The position numbers and the translations under genes were made by a program. Positions 7,651 through 16,089 of a DNA stretch of 27,717 bases are shown piece by piece. The notes under the pieces are model-generated. The model was not told where the DNA came from and ran no database searches. It saw nothing but the letters and a program-made list of their open reading frames with translations. Position 1 is the stretch's first letter. Each line of letters starts with the position of its first letter. This DNA is from UBA1181 sp045601045 (GTDB lineage: Bacteria > Bacteroidota > Bacteroidia > Bacteroidales > Paludibacteraceae), in NCBI GenBank assembly GCA_045601045.1, contig JAZRZA010000001.1, positions 1-27,717 on the forward strand. The letters run 5' to 3'.

Positions 7651-8718
7651 ATGGAAAAAGAATCAAATCACACGAAAAGAAACAGAAATATCGCTGTCAT
7701 CTTCCTATTAGGCATCGTCGCTTTCGTGATAGGACAAATGAGCAAAGACTTCCATCCGTCCACAACGCCCACTCTCCACACAATGAAAGGAGGCGTCCAT
7801 GGCACCTATTACACTATCAAATACATCACTGGGAAAGACACTTTAAGACAAACGGAGTTGGACAGTTGTTTCAGGAGATTCGATCTCTCCCTCTCCACCT
7901 TTGAACCCAACTCGATCATCTCCCGCATCAACCAAAACGATCCAACGGTAGAGGCGGACTCCTTTTTCACCACCGTATTCAACCGAGGCATGGAGATTTC
8001 CCGATTGACGGATGGCGCCTTCGACATGACAGTAGCGCCGCTCGTGAACCTTTGGGGATTCGGCTTCAAAAAAATGGAGGGTGTCACTGATGAGATGGTC
8101 AATGAGATACAGTCTCACATCGGATTTGAGAAGGTAAGCATAGAAAACGGCAAAATACGCAAAGAGGACTCTTCCATCCAACTTGACGCATCCGCCATCG
8201 CCAAAGGATACTCCTGCGACGTGGTGGCCAACCTGCTTAGAGCGCACGGCTACAAAGATTTCATGGTGGAAATCGGAGGAGAGATCGTGGCGCAAGGCAA
8301 GAATCCCAAAGGAGAGGCCTGGGTGATCGGCATCACCAAACCGACCGACGACAACGATGTCTTCACGCCCGAACTACAAGCCCATGTGGAGATACAAGAC
8401 ATGGGTATGGCCACATCCGGCAACTATCGTCAGTTCTACTACAAGGATGGCAAACGCTATTCCCACACCGTGGATCCGCATACCGGCTACCCAGTGGAGC
8501 ATAAACTACTAAGCGCCACCGTTTTCGCGAAGGATTGTATGACTGCCGATGCATTCGCAACCTCATTTATGGTCATGGGGTTGGAAAAGGCATGCGACCT
8601 CATTGAGCAAAAATCGTTGCCTATTTCCGCCTACTTTATCTACACGGATGAGGAGGACATCATGAGATCCAAGGCGGTTGGCCCCATCAAAGAAAAAATA
8701 ACCATCCTAAACAATTAG
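7651..8718 (+). CDS. apbE: FAD:protein FMN transferase (ApbE family)
   Basis: A 355-residue ApbE-family flavin transferase. These enzymes attach FMN covalently to a Thr/Ser of target proteins such as the RnfG/NqrC subunits, on the outer face of the inner membrane. A hydrophobic segment at about 13-30 is a signal anchor; no lipobox cysteine is visible. Family blocks seen: Gly-Thr-Tyr-Tyr-Thr-Ile-Lys near 51-57, Asp179-Ala-Ser-Ala-Ile-Ala-Lys-Gly, Val-Glu-Ile-Gly-Gly-Glu (206-211), Ser-Gly-Asn-Tyr-Arg (256-260), His272-Thr-Val-Asp-Pro-His-Thr-Gly-Tyr-Pro, and the C-terminal metal-binding Thr-Ala-Asp300-Ala-Phe-Ala-Thr. All key residues look intact. It is the first gene of a three-gene plus-strand operon, ending 4 bases before the hybrid sensor gene. 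No Rnf or Nqr genes are in this window, so the flavinylated partner is unknown. Confidence 0.92.
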   Translation: MEKESNHTKRNRNIAVIFLLGIVAFVIGQMSKDFHPSTTPTLHTMKGGVHGTYYTIKYITGKDTLRQTELDSCFRRFDLSLSTFEPNSIISRINQNDPTVEADSFFTTVFNRGMEISRLTDGAFDMTVAPLVNLWGFGFKKMEGVTDEMVNEIQSHIGFEKVSIENGKIRKEDSSIQLDASAIAKGYSCDVVANLLRAHGYKDFMVEIGGEIVAQGKNPKGEAWVIGITKPTDDNDVFTPELQAHVEIQDMGMATSGNYRQFYYKDGKRYSHTVDPHTGYPVEHKLLSATVFAKDCMTADAFATSFMVMGLEKACDLIEQKSLPISAYFIYTDEEDIMRSKAVGPIKEKITILNN

Positions 8719-8722
8719 TGTC

Positions 8723-11700
8723 ATGCGTAGATACGGTTTGGTCGTCCTTTCCCTCCTATTTTCCCTGATCACGCTTCATGCGCAATTAGGTAGCCGTATC
8801 ACGAACTATTCCACAGAAACCGGACTCGCCCAAAACACGGTGACCGATATCCTTAAAGATGAATCGGGATTTCTCTGGATCGTCACGCTCGATGGCCTCA
8901 GCCGTTTCGATGGTTACGATTTCAAAAATTACAAAGCAGACTCCAAAGCACTAAACCGCAGCACCAGCAACCAGTTCATCTCGATCTGGCAAGACAAGAG
9001 CGGACAGCTCTGGATTCTGAATGACATCGGACAGGTATTACGATTCGATCCGAAGGTGGAACAATTCACCCTCTATCCATCCGCAGACAACAACAAGGGA
9101 GATAACTACTTCTCCGCCAACAACATCACACAACTCTCTCCGAATGAGCTATGGATCATCGGCAACGGAGAGAATGGCGCGATCAGAATCCTAATCAACG
9201 AGGATGGAACTACCCGCACCGCCCACATATTGGGGAAAGAGGAGAACCAAGAGGGCGTAAAAATCAACAGCATCTTCCTCGACAAAAACGGTCAACACTG
9301 GATCCTCTCAGACAAAGGAACCGCACTACTCGTATCAAACGACACCACCCCACGCATCGAATACATCAGCGAAGGGAAGGGATTGGCCGCCTACATGATG
9401 GTGGAAACACCACAAGAACTTCTGATCGCTTCGGCGCAACAACGCATCATCGTTTACGAAAAGAGCCATAAGAGATTTCACACCACCTCTCCAGTCAAAA
9501 AGAATAGTTCGGCCGATTACACACATATCTTCCTCTTGGACGACAAGAGTTACTGCACCATCCAAAGCAGAGAAAACGGAGAGCATATAGTGGCGGTGAC
9601 CAATTTGAACAATTGGGAGGAGATCGCCACCTATAAGTTAGACGGAAGCGTAGAAAAGTGTTGGCAAGACAAAGAGAACAACCTTTTCATCAAGACCAAG
9701 GGAGGTTACCACCTCTACAAGGTGGATACCCGCACGAAAAGCATCAAACAGGAGCCGCACTTTCCCATCCACTCCACGGTGGAACTGCGTGATACCATGG
9801 GGGTAATTTGGTCGGCGGATAGCCATGCGGGCATACGAAAATCAGTCAATTTCGACGGCACATTGGCCATCGACCAAAATGATTCCCGACATATCATCCT
9901 CAGCCATGAGACGAAGGCGATGTTCGAGGATAACAGACGTCGCCTCTGGATCGCCACCGAATCAGGCGTTACCAGGATCTACGACGCCAACAACCAACTA
10001 TTGGGATTCCTTGACAAAAGAGGATTCATCTCACGGGAGAACACCGCAGAGACATTCGGCACCGTCAACAACTTTTACCAAAGCCGAAACGGGACCATAT
10101 GGATCGCCACAGACGAGCGTCTTTTCGAACTGAGAGAAACAGAGACGGGACGCTTCATCGTGAAGGAGTGCGTCGCTTCCGAGAACGAGTTCCAACCTCT
10201 CTCCCACCAATTCACCAGTATGCTGGAGGATTCCAAAGGAAGACTTTGGCTAGCCTCTTCCCACGGAGGTCTGCACCTCCTAACCCAGGAGGATGGCAAG
10301 TACAGATTCATCCACAAAGAGAACCGTTTTAAGTTCAGTTATCCACCCACAGTGGAGAAATCACACACCCTAATGGAGGATAAAAACGGCAACATTTGGT
10401 TAGGATCCAGCGAAGGACTCACCATCTTCTCCTCCGATTTTCCCTCTCCCGAAGAGATACGATTCTTCTTCTACAATACAGAGAACACCAATCTGACCAA
10501 CAGTTGCATCTACGATATCTTCCAAGATGACAAAGGAAACATCTGGTTAGCCTCTTTCGGCGGAGGTCTTTTCAAGGTAATGGGAGACTTCATCCTCTTC
10601 CAAACGCCTGAGTTTGAGATTCTCAACCGCAGCAACAACCGTTTCCCTTCCGACCTTCTGTTAGACATAGTGGACGATGCGCAGAACAACCTCTGGGTAC
10701 TCACGGAGGAGGCGATCGTAAAGTTCAACCCAGAGAGCAATGAGGCCGAGACATTCGGACTCATCCAAGGGGTACAAGGAGCGGACCCATCCGGCAAACG
10801 ACTCCTACGAAGGTATGCAGGAACACTATCCACCTCTACCCAAAACGGGTTCTTCACCTTCAATCCGCAAGAGGCCAAACCGACGGACTACTCGCCGAAC
10901 ATTGTCTTCACTCGCTTCCTTCTCTTCAACAAGGAGCAGGACATACACGAAGAGAAATCAGTCGTGAAAACCACAGCCAATTACCTTCAGGAGATCACAC
11001 TGAAACACAACCAGTCAGTGTTCTCCATTGGATACGCCGCACTGGATTACCGTTTCCCTGAACACATCCAATACGCCTATAAATTGGAACCTTTCGAATC
11101 GGAATGGAACTATGTGGGAAAACAAAAATTGGCCACCTACACCAACCTACCGAAGGGTGAGTACAGGTTCCTGGTCAAATCGACCAACAGCGAAGGCACA
11201 TGGCACGAGAATACCCGTGAACTAAAAATCACAGTGCTTCCCTCATTCTGGGAGACAGGCTGGGCCTATATGATCTACGCCAGCATTCTGTTGCTCATCA
11301 TCATCGCCTCCGCCTCCTTCTACCGCACCAAGACACAGATGCGATTGGAGCAAGAGATGTCCGATTCCAAGCTTCAATTCTTTACCGACATCTCACATGA
11401 GTTGAGAACACCGCTCACCCTTATCCACGCACCATTGGAAAATGTTTTGGAGAACGGCACCCTACGCAAAGAGGACAAGGAGCAACTGGAGGTGGTACGC
11501 ACCAACTCCAACCGCATGCTTCGCATGATGAATCAAATCATGGATTTCAGGAAGATCCAAAGCAACAAAATGAGGCTACGGGTGGAGCAGACCAAACTGG
11601 GAGACTTCATCGCCTCCTGCAGCACCACCTTCCTGAAATTGGCGGACAACCGCAACATCCAGTTCACCATTACGGACGACACAAATGGAGCGACCTTCTG

Positions 11701-12946
11701 GGTGGACAGAGATAAGATAGACACCATCATCTTCAATCTGCTCTCCAACGCATTCAAATTCACCCCAGACGGCAATGCGGTATCGGTTCGGACCTATCTC
11801 TCCAACGGAGAAGGTGTAATAGAGGTGGCTGACAAGGGATGCGGTATGCCAAAAGACAAATTGCCGACCATCTTCGATAGATACACGACATTGCAGAACT
11901 TCTCCCTCACCAAACAGAGCGGAACAGGCATTGGACTCTCACTGGTAAAAGAGATTGTGGAACTACACAAGGCCACCGTCCAAGTGGATAGCGAGCCTAA
12001 CGAGGGAACCACTTTCACCATACGAATCAAACCCGGCGTGGACCACTTCGACAATACCGTTGACATCGTCATCAATGACGACACGCAGAAGCGGGAAAGC
12101 GAAGCGGCCTCAACCAGCGGCATCACCTCGACCGAGAAGAGCCAAGAGAGACCTTCCTTGCTAATCGTGGAAGACAACGAACAACTCAGGGAATTCCTTC
12201 GCTCCGTACTTTCCAAACGATTCAACATCATAGAGGCGGCTAACGGAAGCATTGGATTAGAGAGTGCGGCCAGAGAGTTGCCGGACTTTATCCTAACGGA
12301 TATCATGATGCCTGTCATGGATGGTATGGAGATGACTCGGAAACTCCGTTCAAACGAGCAGACCTCCCACATACCGATCATCCTGTTGACCGCCAAGACC
12401 GACATGCAAAGTAAGATAGAGTGCTTGAAGATGGGGGCCAACGACTACATCACCAAGCCTTTCAGTATGGCCTACTTGGAGGCGAGAATCGACAATATCC
12501 TCAAAGAGAGAGAGCAGTGGCAAACGCAATACAAGAGTCGATTGATCAACCAAACAGAGACGGGAACGGTAATCCTTCCAACAGACGAGGAGAAAGAGCA
12601 GGAACCGCTCAGCGGCAAAGACGACGCCTTCATGCGATCGATCGTGGAGATCATCAAAAAAAACATGGACAACAGCGAATTCTCCATAGATGATTTACAG
12701 GATGAACTGAAGGTGGGCAAATGGCACCTCACCGCCAAGGTCAAATCTTTGGTCGGGCTCACTCCTACTGAATTCATCAGAGAGACACGGTTGAGCCACG
12801 CCGCAGAGTTGATCGACAACAGCGACTACAACATGACTCAAATCACCTACATGATCGGCATGTCCGACTCGCGCTATTTCAGCAGATGCTTCAAGCAGAA
12901 GTTCGGCGTGACACCAACCGAGTATAAAAACAGAAAAAACAGATAA
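8723..12946 (+). CDS. Hybrid two-component system sensor/regulator (HTCS), one-chain
   Basis: A 1407-residue one-protein signalling system typical of Bacteroidetes. In order: signal peptide (1-20); a long periplasmic region with about eight recognisable two-component-propeller strands of the Leu/Ile-Trp-Ile/Leu-Ala/Gly type (roughly 30-720); a Y_Y_Y-like domain (about 780-845); a membrane helix (847-867); HisKA with phospho-accepting His892 in Ser-His-Glu-Leu-Arg-Thr-Pro; HATPase_c (about 995-1105, with Asn-Leu-Leu-Ser-Asn-Ala and Gly-Thr-Gly-Ile-Gly-Leu); a receiver with acidic Glu1150-Asp1151 and phospho-acceptor Asp1193; and a C-terminal AraC-type HTH (about 1300-1407). The expected flow is ligand sensing outside, phosphotransfer from His892 to Asp1193, then DNA binding. 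It lies 4 bases after apbE and 3 before terC, with no SusC/SusD genes nearby, which is unusual for an HTCS. Ligand and targets are unknown. Confidence 0.95.
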   Translation: MRRYGLVVLSLLFSLITLHAQLGSRITNYSTETGLAQNTVTDILKDESGFLWIVTLDGLSRFDGYDFKNYKADSKALNRSTSNQFISIWQDKSGQLWILNDIGQVLRFDPKVEQFTLYPSADNNKGDNYFSANNITQLSPNELWIIGNGENGAIRILINEDGTTRTAHILGKEENQEGVKINSIFLDKNGQHWILSDKGTALLVSNDTTPRIEYISEGKGLAAYMMVETPQELLIASAQQRIIVYEKSHKRFHTTSPVKKNSSADYTHIFLLDDKSYCTIQSRENGEHIVAVTNLNNWEEIATYKLDGSVEKCWQDKENNLFIKTKGGYHLYKVDTRTKSIKQEPHFPIHSTVELRDTMGVIWSADSHAGIRKSVNFDGTLAIDQNDSRHIILSHETKAMFEDNRRRLWIATESGVTRIYDANNQLLGFLDKRGFISRENTAETFGTVNNFYQSRNGTIWIATDERLFELRETETGRFIVKECVASENEFQPLSHQFTSMLEDSKGRLWLASSHGGLHLLTQEDGKYRFIHKENRFKFSYPPTVEKSHTLMEDKNGNIWLGSSEGLTIFSSDFPSPEEIRFFFYNTENTNLTNSCIYDIFQDDKGNIWLASFGGGLFKVMGDFILFQTPEFEILNRSNNRFPSDLLLDIVDDAQNNLWVLTEEAIVKFNPESNEAETFGLIQGVQGADPSGKRLLRRYAGTLSTSTQNGFFTFNPQEAKPTDYSPNIVFTRFLLFNKEQDIHEEKSVVKTTANYLQEITLKHNQSVFSIGYAALDYRFPEHIQYAYKLEPFESEWNYVGKQKLATYTNLPKGEYRFLVKSTNSEGTWHENTRELKITVLPSFWETGWAYMIYASILLLIIIASASFYRTKTQMRLEQEMSDSKLQFFTDISHELRTPLTLIHAPLENVLENGTLRKEDKEQLEVVRTNSNRMLRMMNQIMDFRKIQSNKMRLRVEQTKLGDFIASCSTTFLKLADNRNIQFTITDDTNGATFWVDRDKIDTIIFNLLSNAFKFTPDGNAVSVRTYLSNGEGVIEVADKGCGMPKDKLPTIFDRYTTLQNFSLTKQSGTGIGLSLVKEIVELHKATVQVDSEPNEGTTFTIRIKPGVDHFDNTVDIVINDDTQKRESEAASTSGITSTEKSQERPSLLIVEDNEQLREFLRSVLSKRFNIIEAANGSIGLESAARELPDFILTDIMMPVMDGMEMTRKLRSNEQTSHIPIILLTAKTDMQSKIECLKMGANDYITKPFSMAYLEARIDNILKEREQWQTQYKSRLINQTETGTVILPTDEEKEQEPLSGKDDAFMRSIVEIIKKNMDNSEFSIDDLQDELKVGKWHLTAKVKSLVGLTPTEFIRETRLSHAAELIDNSDYNMTQITYMIGMSDSRYFSRCFKQKFGVTPTEYKNRKNR

Positions 12947-12949
12947 CAT

Positions 12950-14002
12950 ATGAACATATACGACATTACATCTTTCGGCGGATTTATCTGCGTCATTATC
13001 CTTTTGTTAGCACTGGATTTAGGCGTTTTTCACAAAGAGGACCACGAGGTCACCTTCAAGGAATCGTTGGTCTGGACTTGCGTATGGATCACTATCTCTT
13101 TACTATTCAGTGGCGTCATCTACTGCTTCGGAGAATACATACATGGCATCACATCCATGGAGGCGTTGGAGGCGATCAATCAAAAGCACGGGCATGGATT
13201 AACGCTTCTTCCCCAAGCGGGGCTTGAGGAGAACCTCCACATATACCGCAAGGCGCTGACATTGGAGTACCTCTCCGGCTATGTCATAGAGAAGATGCTC
13301 TCTTTAGATAATATATTCGTGATGATCATGATTTTCATGAGTTTCGGCATCGAAAAGAAGTATTACCACCGAGTGCTTTTCTTCGGCATCATCGGTGCCA
13401 TCATCCTCCGTTTCATCTTTATCTTCACCTGCTCCGCCCTCATTCATCAATTCTCTTGGGTATTGGCGATATTCGGTGTGATATTGATCATTTCAGGAGG
13501 CAAACTACTATTCGGCAAAGAGGAGGAGGAAAAAATCGATACGGAGAACCATCCAGTCGTGAAGTTCGCCTCCAGACATTTCAAACTTTTGAGGGAGTAC
13601 AAAGGGCACAATTTCTTCGTGAAAAAAGATGGCAAACGCTACATTACCGCCCTCTTCTTGGTACTACTGGTAATAGAGTTCTCCGACGTGCTTTTCGCCG
13701 TGGATTCCATTCCTGCGATCTTCTCCATCACCAGAGATCCTTACATTGTATTCTTCTCTAACATATTCGCCATTCTTGGACTCAGATCGCTCTTCTTCAT
13801 GCTTAGCAGCGTGATGGGTATGTTCTGCCGACTTCCGATCGGACTAGGCATCCTACTGGCCTTTATCGGCGTGAAATTGTTGCTCAACGTCTTCTTCGGA
13901 ATTGAAATCGATCCTGGAGTATCCCTACTCATCATCCTATCCATCCTAACCTTGAGTATCATCGCCTCTCTGGTTTTCCCAGAGAAGAAGGAGGAAGAAT
14001 AA
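12950..14002 (+). CDS. TerC/Alx family integral membrane protein
   Basis: A 350-residue polytopic inner-membrane protein of the TerC family. Some members (E. coli Alx, MeeF/YkoY) export manganese, others are linked to tellurite resistance. About eight or nine hydrophobic helices are visible. Conserved intramembrane acidic residues sit in Leu-Ala-Leu-Asp23, Leu-Ser-Leu-Asp120-Asn and Glu-Phe-Ser-Asp246-Val-Leu-Phe-Ala-Val-Asp252-Ser, matching the family's proposed metal path. The C-terminus ends in Lys/Glu residues. The gene starts 3 bases after the HTCS stop, so it is probably cotranscribed with apbE and the HTCS. There is no room for the yybP-ykoY manganese riboswitch that controls some homologues. 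Substrate is not determined by sequence. Confidence 0.88.
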   Translation: MNIYDITSFGGFICVIILLLALDLGVFHKEDHEVTFKESLVWTCVWITISLLFSGVIYCFGEYIHGITSMEALEAINQKHGHGLTLLPQAGLEENLHIYRKALTLEYLSGYVIEKMLSLDNIFVMIMIFMSFGIEKKYYHRVLFFGIIGAIILRFIFIFTCSALIHQFSWVLAIFGVILIISGGKLLFGKEEEEKIDTENHPVVKFASRHFKLLREYKGHNFFVKKDGKRYITALFLVLLVIEFSDVLFAVDSIPAIFSITRDPYIVFFSNIFAILGLRSLFFMLSSVMGMFCRLPIGLGILLAFIGVKLLLNVFFGIEIDPGVSLLIILSILTLSIIASLVFPEKKEEE

Positions 14003-14020
14003 AATGAGGGATAAAACAGA

Positions 14021-14059
14021 ACAGAGGGCTGCCCACACCCATAGTGGACAGCCCTCTGT
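14021..14059. terminator. Bidirectional terminator between terC and manC
   Basis: A 16-bp inverted repeat with one mismatch pairs 14021-14036 with 14044-14059, with a 7-base loop. It lies between two converging genes (stops at 14002 and 14083). T-rich sequence follows it better on the minus strand than on the plus strand. Confidence 0.75.
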
Positions 14060-14082
14060 AATTTATGTGGACGGCAATTGAG

Positions 14083-15165
14083 TTATATAAACTCCTCGCC
14101 AATCTTCACCTGCGTATCGTTCACGAATTGACGGATACGTTGCTCCTCCTCCTTTTTGCAGATCAACAACGCCTTATCAGCCTCAGCGACGATGTAACCG
14201 TCAAGGCCTTGGATAACCGCCAATCTACCCTCTGGGAGAGCGACCACATTATTCTTGCTCTCGTACAAGAGTGTCTTGCACTTCAACGTCACATTTTGGT
14301 TCTCGTCCTTGTCGGCATGCTCATAAACAGATCCCCAAGTACCCAAATCGGACCATCCGAAGTTGGCCGCCAATACATGGACATTATTCGCCTTCTCCAA
14401 AATCGCGTAGTCGATGGAGATATTGGTGCACGATTGGTAGATGCTATCAATAAACGCTTGCTCCTTATCGGTTCCGTAACAATCTTTACCCTTCTCGAAC
14501 TTGCGGTTCATTTCGTTCAAGTAGAGGTCGAAAGCCGCGATGATGGTCTTCACGTTCCACAAGAACATACCCGAATTCCAGAAGAAGTCACCGCTCTCCA
14601 AGAACATGCGAGCCATCTCAATGTTAGGCTTCTCGGTAAATGTCTTCACCTTCATGATATTTTGGCCACCAGTGATATCAGCCACCTGAATGTAACCATA
14701 ACCAGTTTCGGGGCGGCTTGGCTTGATACCCAAGGTAAGGATATCGTCATGAGTGCTAGTATATTCAAGACCGCACTTAATGGTCTGAACAAACTCATCC
14801 TCCTTCAATATCAAATGGTCGGATGGAGAGACCACCACATTCGCGTCTGGATTCTCCGCCAAAATACGATTCATAGCGTACGCGATACAGGGAGCGGTAT
14901 TACGTCTAGCAGGCTCCAACAAAACTTGGTTCTCTTTTAATTCAGGCAACTGCTCCAAGATCAAATCCTTGTAGTGGCTATTGGAGGCAATTAAGATATT
15001 CTCTTTAGGAACGATCTTCAAGAAACGGTCATAAGTCATTTGTAACAAAGAACGACCTGTTCCAAAGAAATCCAAAAACTGCTTAGGCTTGTTATTTGTG
15101 CTGAATGGCCAAAAACGGCTACCCACACCACCTGCCATGATCACGCAATAATTATTATTTTTCAT
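14083..15165 (-). CDS. manC: Mannose-1-phosphate guanylyltransferase (GDP)
   Basis: A 360-residue sugar nucleotidyltransferase making GDP-mannose from mannose-1-phosphate and GTP, feeding mannose/fucose-containing capsule, O-antigen or glycoproteins. The nucleotide-binding signature Gly12-Gly-Val-Gly-Ser-Arg-Phe-Trp-Pro20 and Lys28 in Lys-Pro-Lys-Gln-Phe are at the N-terminus. Pro-Ser-Asp-His-Leu-Ile follows in mid-protein, then Glu-Thr-Gly-Tyr-Gly-Tyr-Ile and Phe-Thr-Glu-Lys-Pro. Only the transferase domain is present; the C-terminal phosphomannose isomerase domain of bifunctional enzymes is absent. I chose the ATG at 15165 because the frame upstream to 15276 has no family-like sequence and would bury the GGxGxR motif. 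It is a single gene, with a possible minus-strand -7 box TATTTTTG at 15257-15250. Confidence 0.93.
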   Translation of the reverse strand: MKNNNYCVIMAGGVGSRFWPFSTNNKPKQFLDFFGTGRSLLQMTYDRFLKIVPKENILIASNSHYKDLILEQLPELKENQVLLEPARRNTAPCIAYAMNRILAENPDANVVVSPSDHLILKEDEFVQTIKCGLEYTSTHDDILTLGIKPSRPETGYGYIQVADITGGQNIMKVKTFTEKPNIEMARMFLESGDFFWNSGMFLWNVKTIIAAFDLYLNEMNRKFEKGKDCYGTDKEQAFIDSIYQSCTNISIDYAILEKANNVHVLAANFGWSDLGTWGSVYEHADKDENQNVTLKCKTLLYESKNNVVALPEGRLAVIQGLDGYIVAEADKALLICKKEEEQRIRQFVNDTQVKIGEEFI

Positions 15166-15424
15166 TTCTCTATATTTTAAACACGGGAACGCTCCCGATT
15201 GTCGATTACAAAGCAAATAAATTACCGAGTCAAAAGACCGATAACTTTGCAAAAATAGCAATTTTATCGGGAACAAGAGTTACATTTCTGAAATTTAAAC
15301 CACAAATATCATATAAATAGGGAGATAGAAAGATTCAATACCAAACATTAAAGTCGCAAACATTGTAAGATTCGCCCATTGACGAAAAAATTTTGAAAAT
15401 ATCCGAAAAATGCGCGTCAACCTA

Positions 15425-15454
15425 TTGCATATTCAGAAATAAGCGCTACCTTTG
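15425..15454 (+). promoter_or_regulatory. Promoter of the tRNA-Leu pair
   Basis: TTG (15425-15427), 19 bases, then TACCTTTG (15447-15454) is an exact match to the Bacteroidetes sigma factor consensus TTG-N19-TAnnTTTG. It lies 32 bases before the first tRNA and is the clearest promoter in the window. Confidence 0.75.
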
Positions 15455-15486
15455 CACCGCATTTGAGAACAATTTGTTCATTAATC

Positions 15487-15570
15487 GCCCAGATGGCGGA
15501 ATCGGTAGACGCGCTGGTCTCAAACACCAGTGGATTCACTTCCATCCCGGTTCGACCCCGGGTCTGGGTA
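15487..15570 (+). tRNA. tRNA-Leu (anticodon CAA), copy 1
   Basis: An 84-base class II tRNA with a long variable arm. Acceptor arm GCCCAGA pairs with TCTGGGT (one G-U), followed by discriminator A at 15570. The anticodon stem CTGGT/ACCAG encloses a loop with CAA at 15521-15523. T-arm CCCGG-TTCGACC-CCGGG is at 15546-15562. No 3' CCA is encoded. It reads UUG codons. Confidence 0.95.
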
Positions 15571-15600
15571 CTCAACCTAACAAACAAATAGTTCTCATTC

Positions 15601-15684
15601 GCCCAGATGGCGGAATCGGTAGACGCGCTGGTCTCAAACACCAGTGGATTCACTTCCATCCCGGTTCGACCCCGGGTCTGGGTA
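15601..15684 (+). tRNA. tRNA-Leu (anticodon CAA), copy 2
   Basis: It is identical over its 84 bases to the copy that starts 114 bases upstream, with the same CAA anticodon at 15635-15637. It probably shares one primary transcript with copy 1, because there is no promoter match in the 30-base spacer and a terminator follows at once. Confidence 0.95.
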
Positions 15685-15687
15685 CTC

Positions 15688-15725
15688 AACCTTCGAAGTT
15701 CTCTCTTCGGAGGTTTTTCTTTTTT
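15688..15725 (+). terminator. Rho-independent terminator of the tRNA operon
   Basis: An 11-bp stem with one T-G pair (15688-15698 with 15705-15715) is followed by a run rich in T to 15725. It starts 3 bases after the second tRNA. Confidence 0.8.
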
Positions 15726-15802
15726 CACCCTACCCCAACCCACAGAGACAACCTTCGGCCCTCCTATCTTAGGAGAGGAGAAACATCATACTGACAAATT
15801 AT

Positions 15803-15840
15803 GGGAAAAAAAGAATGGGTAGATCAAAAGACCTACCCAA
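15803..15840 (-). terminator. Minus-strand rho-independent terminator
   Basis: On the minus strand TGGGTAGGTC and GATCTACCCA (15839-15830 and 15825-15816) form a 10-bp stem with one G-U pair around a TTTT loop, followed by TTC and seven T. It could end the second HTCS transcript, 250 bases past its stop, or a short RNA started nearer. Confidence 0.7.
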
Positions 15841-15936
15841 TTTCGCAAAGCTTACACAAATACACTCAGATAATGTTCACGTTTCAGTTCAGAATTAAAC
15901 CATTATTACACTTTATCAATAATCGTTCTGTCATTG
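15803..15936 (-). ncRNA. Candidate small RNA
   Basis: A full -7 match (TACCTTTG, minus strand 15950 to 15943) points leftward into a space that ends in a good terminator about 130 bases on, with no open frame of note between. The -33 box is missing and I recognise no known RNA family. The same bases may simply be the 3' untranslated region of the HTCS mRNA. Confidence 0.25.
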
Positions 15937-16089
15937 ACGATACAAAGGTAGCGCATTTTGTCTAACTGAAAATACCTTGCATCGGAAATTTTCAAAAAAA
16001 AACTTAAAACGAGGCATTATTCACCGAACAAGATCCCGCAAACTTCGATATATTTGACAATCATCAAACACAGACTCAACGGGAACCCA

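Larger units (their letters stand above)
15485..15692 (+). repeat. Tandem 94-bp duplication containing the tRNA genes
   Basis: Bases 15485-15578 and 15599-15692 are identical. The identity extends 2 bases 5' and 8 bases 3' of the mature tRNA, separated by a 20-base unique spacer. This indicates a recent duplication or gene conversion. Confidence 0.85.
15726..16089. other. Non-coding spacer between the tRNA operon and the second HTCS gene
   Basis: A 364-base stretch without a supportable protein gene. It holds a weak hairpin (15761-15766 with 15770-15775), a minus-strand terminator (15803-15840) and a minus-strand -7 box (15950-15943), which together could delimit a small RNA. The part 15951-16089 shows nothing further to me apart from an A-run. 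Confidence 0.6.

Noticed and set aside
15242..15249. Plus-strand TAACTTTG upstream of the tRNA genes
   Set aside because: It is about 240 bases from the tRNA genes, while a full -33/-7 promoter is 32 bases away; probably chance.
15166..15276. N-terminal extension of the mannose-1-phosphate guanylyltransferase
   Set aside because: The extra 37 residues have no family character and overlap the likely promoter.
15393..15794. Open frames of 133 residues (+) and 108 residues (-) with an internal 30-residue repeat
   Set aside because: The repeat is only the two tRNA-Leu genes translated; tRNA structure explains the sequence fully.
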